NCBI RefSeq assembly: GCF_014078545.1 | Contig: NZ_MU078713.1 | Coordinates: 1 to 64,000 of the forward strand | From: Nitrosopumilus sp. b1 | GTDB taxonomy: Archaea > Thermoproteota > Nitrososphaeria > Nitrososphaerales > Nitrosopumilaceae | DNA: 64,000 bases | Reading direction: 5' to 3' | Program-made: the position numbers and the translations under genes | The notes under the pieces: generated by a model | What the model was told of the DNA's origin: nothing | The model's database searches: none | Seen by the model: only the letters and a program-made list of their open reading frames with translations | Part shown: positions 60,951 to 64,000 of the stretch, piece after piece | Numbering within the stretch: position 1 is the first letter of the stretch | How the letters are laid out: every line of letters begins with the position of its first letter

Positions 60951-62859
60951 CTAGGTTTATCTTTGATTCTACTATGTTACTCTTCCCAGCAGGAAGTACT
61001 CTAACAAAATCATCAAGATTGATTGTTTTTGTAATTTCTTCTCTCATTTTCAAAAACTCTATCTTGATTTTTTTTGCAGTATCAACCAATTCAGAACCGG
61101 ATGGCTCTATTACGACATAACCAATGCTGTTCTTTTTTATTGGTTCTGGAGGACCACATGACAAAATAATATCATCATCATGTTGAATTAATCCTACTGC
61201 AAGTCTCATGGTTGATACCCTAACAAAATTTCTTTGTCCATCAATTGTGAAAGAACCTTTTGGAAGAAATTGTCCACTTGGCGCTGCTTTTTTTACTTGT
61301 TCTGGATTTACCCAGTATGCACTTAGACCATACATGGCTTCTCTCCATGCCCTACTAAAACAAACAGTAGCATGAGCAATTTCATTCAAGCTTGCAGATG
61401 GTGCACCTTTCCCATTTTTTAGAATAAAGAACGGGGAGCCAAAAATATCTGCATGAAAAACAAGATCGTTTTTTTCCAAATGTTTCCTTATAATAGATGA
61501 ATTTGATGATGAATCCCTACCACCAATTGCCAACAAACCATCTGAAGTGTAAAACCATCTGTATCTCTCAAACCAATTCTTTTTCTTAACTTCAGAGTAT
61601 GAAACATTGTTAGCTGCATTCTCTGCCTTTTTAGCAAGCTTTGCAATTCGTTTTTCGGTCTGCTTTTTTAATTGCTCAATTGATTCTATGGCATTTGACT
61701 GTCGCTTTGATTCATTAAATAACGATGATGCTATGGCAGGTAATGATGATTTAATGTTGAATTCAATTTTTGCATCTTGAATTTTCAATTTTGAAATTCC
61801 TTTCTCTTTGATTATAATCACATTGACTTTACTTAGCATATCTTTTACTCTATGATCATCTAAAGAAATAATTCCAGATGAATTCATCTGTTGTAAATAC
61901 TTGGCAACTTTTGCAATCTCACTTGATTTTTCTTTGACAACAGAGATAGCTTTATCTTGTTCTTCTAATTTGTGTTCTAATTCAGTGATTTCTTTGTCGA
62001 TTCCAGTAGATTGAATTGTTTTTCCTTTCTCTAGGATATTTTCCGTGAACGTCTTATCCAATCCTTCCATAAACGTAGGTACAGCAGTTACATTGGACGA
62101 ATTTGTTTCAATTTTAATTGGTAAGACATCCATCTTTTCATTGTTAATAATGATTGGATCATGATTTCCTTCAGTTACATCTCTTACAAGAGTGGTTATT
62201 GTGTCAAAAAGTGTTTTGATTTGTTCCTCTTGAAGCTCTGCTCCTTTCAGATTTGTATCAATGTTTGATCTTCTAAATATTTCATCAACATATTTTGTAG
62301 GTAGTCCTAAACTTCTTCCAACCCATTTAGCGCAGCTAATATCTGCGGATCTTAATTCCAACAGGTCATTAATGTTAATTTTAAAAATATTTAGGCCATT
62401 TTGCGGTGGTGCAACATATTGCATTCCAACTTTAAGTGTTCTATGACGAACATCAATTGAATGCAGTAATGCTAGAATTTTCATTTCATTATTGCATAAA
62501 ATTACATTCCCATCAGAAAAAAATTCTCCAATAATTATAAACTCTTTATCAAACCCTGCAAAAGTAAGATAGACAATTCTTTCGGCTCCAATCTGTTCAA
62601 TCTTGGTTAGTTTCAATCTCAAAAGATCGCTTCGTAATCTTTTTAGCAGTCTATTTTGTTCAATTGGTTCTATCTTTACAGAGCTTTGCCAAAAACCAAA
62701 TGTAGATAGCATCAACATTACATCTTGTTTCTCTGGATGATGAAATTTGAATAGCAAACTGTCTTTTGTGACACTGTAAATGTTGCTAACATAGTAATCC
62801 TTTGTAAGATTAGAAATTTGATTTACTAGATACCTGATCTCAATTCCTGCTAATGCCAT
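60943..62859 (-). CDS. rqcH: RqcH/NFACT ribosome-quality-control protein
   Basis: A protein of about 638 residues. An NFACT-N domain (about 1-270, with 'IDVRHRTLKVGMQYVAPP') is followed by a coiled-coil middle ('ITELEHKLEEQDKAISVVKE') and an NFACT-R domain ('RWFYTSDGLLAIGGRD', 'FHADIFGSPF'). RqcH binds obstructed large ribosomal subunits and recruits tRNA-Ala for C-terminal tailing. The ATG at 62859 is preferred to 62865 by spacing from a minus-strand TATA-like AGTATAATC at 62880-62888. Confidence 0.92.
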   Translation of the reverse strand: MALAGIEIRYLVNQISNLTKDYYVSNIYSVTKDSLLFKFHHPEKQDVMLMLSTFGFWQSSVKIEPIEQNRLLKRLRSDLLRLKLTKIEQIGAERIVYLTFAGFDKEFIIIGEFFSDGNVILCNNEMKILALLHSIDVRHRTLKVGMQYVAPPQNGLNIFKININDLLELRSADISCAKWVGRSLGLPTKYVDEIFRRSNIDTNLKGAELQEEQIKTLFDTITTLVRDVTEGNHDPIIINNEKMDVLPIKIETNSSNVTAVPTFMEGLDKTFTENILEKGKTIQSTGIDKEITELEHKLEEQDKAISVVKEKSSEIAKVAKYLQQMNSSGIISLDDHRVKDMLSKVNVIIIKEKGISKLKIQDAKIEFNIKSSLPAIASSLFNESKRQSNAIESIEQLKKQTEKRIAKLAKKAENAANNVSYSEVKKKNWFERYRWFYTSDGLLAIGGRDSSSNSSIIRKHLEKNDLVFHADIFGSPFFILKNGKGAPSASLNEIAHATVCFSRAWREAMYGLSAYWVNPEQVKKAAPSGQFLPKGSFTIDGQRNFVRVSTMRLAVGLIQHDDDIILSCGPPEPIKKNSIGYVVIEPSGSELVDTAKKIKIEFLKMREEITKTINLDDFVRVLPAGKSNIVESKINLDE

Positions 62860-62871
62860 ATTCAAATACCT

Positions 62872-63462
62872 ATGAGCGGTGATTATACTCTTACTCTTTC
62901 ACTCACGAAATTAGTGGCCAAAGATTTTAAACAAGGCATATTGAAAATTATTCGAGCAGATTCATTGGCAAAATTCAAAAAGAAAAAATCAAAACCTACT
63001 CCAGATCCTCATGATTCAGAGAAAAAAGATGTTACTAATGATAAGGAGAACTTACCTGAGATCGAAAAGGAAAGCCCGCCTGAAATTAACAAAACATCTA
63101 AAGCTGAGTCAGAAGATAACGCATCTGAGGTTACAACTAATCAAAATAAAGCCAAATTAGACAAACTTTTCTGGATAAGAATCGGACTTGCAGTTGTTGC
63201 AGGTGTCACTGCTACATTCATCTTTGAACCAATTGAGGGTGAAGAACGCCGATGGGCATCAATTGGATTTATGATAATAATTTTCATAGCTTCTGTAATA
63301 TTTGCCAAAGGTATGGGACTACAACTTGCCAAATCTGATAGAAAAAAATTAGTTACAACTGGAATTGGTAGTTATGTCTTCATCTATCTGTTTATGTGGA
63401 TATTGTCGTACACACTAGTACATTTACCATCTACTGGTGGAATACCCTCACCAATTCCCTAG
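62872..63462 (+). CDS. membrane protein with long charged N-terminal region
   Basis: A 196-residue protein. A basic/acidic disordered region (about 30-95) precedes three hydrophobic helices (about 101-122, 130-148, 162-188). The annotated ATG leaves only 12 bp to the divergent rqcH start. A GTG at 62911 has better spacing from a TATA-like element and is an alternative. Its stop codon overlaps a GTG that could start cbiT, so the two genes are probably coupled. Function unknown. Confidence 0.65.
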   Translation: MSGDYTLTLSLTKLVAKDFKQGILKIIRADSLAKFKKKKSKPTPDPHDSEKKDVTNDKENLPEIEKESPPEINKTSKAESEDNASEVTTNQNKAKLDKLFWIRIGLAVVAGVTATFIFEPIEGEERRWASIGFMIIIFIASVIFAKGMGLQLAKSDRKKLVTTGIGSYVFIYLFMWILSYTLVHLPSTGGIPSPIP

Positions 63463-63479
63463 TGACGGTGCAAAGTATC

Positions 63480-64000
63480 ATGTGGAACTTTAAAACACCC
63501 GGCATTCCAGATTCTGAATTTGAAAGAACCGAAGAGGTTCCAATTACAAAGGAGGAAGTCAGAGCAATTCAAATAAGCAAAGCAAGACTCTGTCCTGGTT
63601 TTACTGTATACGATATAGGCTGTGGTAGTGGTTCTATAACAGTTGAAGCAGCAATACAGATTGAATCATCAGGAAAAATTGTTGGAATTGATTTTGATCC
63701 GAATGCAATTGAGCTGACAAAAAAAAATTTAGAAAAGTTTGGAATAAAAAATGCAACTACAATTCTAGGTAACGCCAAGGAAAAAATTCAGGAGCTTGAT
63801 AAAGCTGATGCCATATTCATTGGAGGAACTGGAGGGGACACAAAAGATATTCTTGAATTGGCAAAGGATAAACTAAAACCTGGGGGACGAATAGTAATCG
63901 GAGTTATACTGATTGAAACTTTGTTTTCAGTAATTCAAGTAATAGAAAAATTGGGTTTTTCCTCAATTGATATTACTCAAATTACAATATCTAAAAGTAG
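63480..64000 (+). CDS. cbiT: cobalamin biosynthesis methyltransferase CbiT (partial)
   Basis: The frame is open to the window end (173 complete codons). 'MWNFKTPGIPDSEFERTE' and 'PITKEEVRAIQISK' lead to the SAM motif 'YDIGCGSGSITVEAA' (about 50-64), then 'GIDFDPNAIELTKKN' and 'FIGGTGG'. This is the precorrin-8/cobalt-precorrin C15 methyltransferase-decarboxylase. A GTG at 63462 in frame is an alternative start. Thaumarchaeota are known B12 producers, so neighbouring cob genes probably continue beyond the window. Confidence 0.9.
   Translation, partial: MWNFKTPGIPDSEFERTEEVPITKEEVRAIQISKARLCPGFTVYDIGCGSGSITVEAAIQIESSGKIVGIDFDPNAIELTKKNLEKFGIKNATTILGNAKEKIQELDKADAIFIGGTGGDTKDILELAKDKLKPGGRIVIGVILIETLFSVIQVIEKLGFSSIDITQITISKS

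Noticed and set aside
1-64000. CRISPR arrays, insertion sequences or prophage
   Set aside because: No regularly spaced repeats, transposase, integrase or terminal inverted repeats were found; repeats present are inside genes or promoters.

Overview
The window is AT-rich, gene-dense archaeal chromosome. The marker genes are archaeal: PolD large subunit, GINS, two TFB factors, thermosome, geranylgeranylglyceryl phosphate synthase, archaeal CCA-adding enzyme, CbiT, an ESCRT-III/CdvB-like protein and RqcH. Many starts are leaderless, with a TATA box about 25-27 bp before the start codon. The small secreted proteins, the membrane-anchored winged-helix regulators and the 'IPDWVKNNAGWWSEG' repeats are typical of ammonia-oxidising Nitrososphaerota (Thaumarchaeota). 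The style is closest to Nitrosopumilus-type marine lineages. The lineage call is inference; no ammonia-oxidation or rRNA gene is present. I found no CRISPR array, insertion sequence, integrase or intein.

Layout. 1-8700: a truncated membrane-anchored winged-helix regulator, a lipid synthase, DNA polymerase D large subunit, SHMT and thermosome. 8700-17400: glutamine synthetase 1, GINS, an AN1 finger protein, an SDR, tRNA-Pro(GGG), and a minus-strand block of DNA/RNA enzymes (AlkA-like glycosylase, kinase, CCA-adding enzyme, 2'-5' ligase-like protein). 17400-23400: sirtuin, RNase Z, THUMP-methyltransferase, PRPP synthetase and an MscS channel. 23400-30000: a KamA-family radical SAM enzyme paired with a second glutamine synthetase, then surface proteins and an orphan histidine-kinase-like dimerisation helix protein. 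30000-39600: two TFB genes in opposite orientation flanking phosphatase, hemerythrin-like, APS kinase, IMPase and SDR genes. This stretch also holds an AbrB-like mini-protein, a candidate structured RNA, a C2H2 mini-protein and an ESCRT-III paralogue. 39600-43200: an operon of two winged-helix proteins (one membrane-spanning) and a secreted coiled-coil protein. 43200-48400: archaeosine/queuosine precursor genes queE, folE and queC, then homoserine kinase, GPN GTPase and a flippase-like protein. 48400-57500: SDR, zinc-ribbon operon, glycosyltransferase, degenerate ThiI-like protein, the sulfate-assimilation pair cysH-sat, and base-excision repair genes nth and UDG. 57500-64000: a virion-like surface protein, the two subunits of aconitase X (probable phosphomevalonate dehydratase), an AMMECR1 / Mut7-C RNase / RqcH operon, and the start of cbiT.

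Functional links. Sat, CysH and CysC handle activated sulfate. AcnX and GGGP synthase could serve the two ends of archaeal lipid synthesis. QueE, FolE and QueC supply preQ0. RqcH with a Mut7-C nuclease suggests ribosome rescue. The most unusual items are the patchwork sequence identity between the two TFB genes, the orphan structured RNA near 36530-36665, the histidine-less DHp-like protein, the ThiI-like protein without a P-loop, and several mini-proteins of 34-59 residues.
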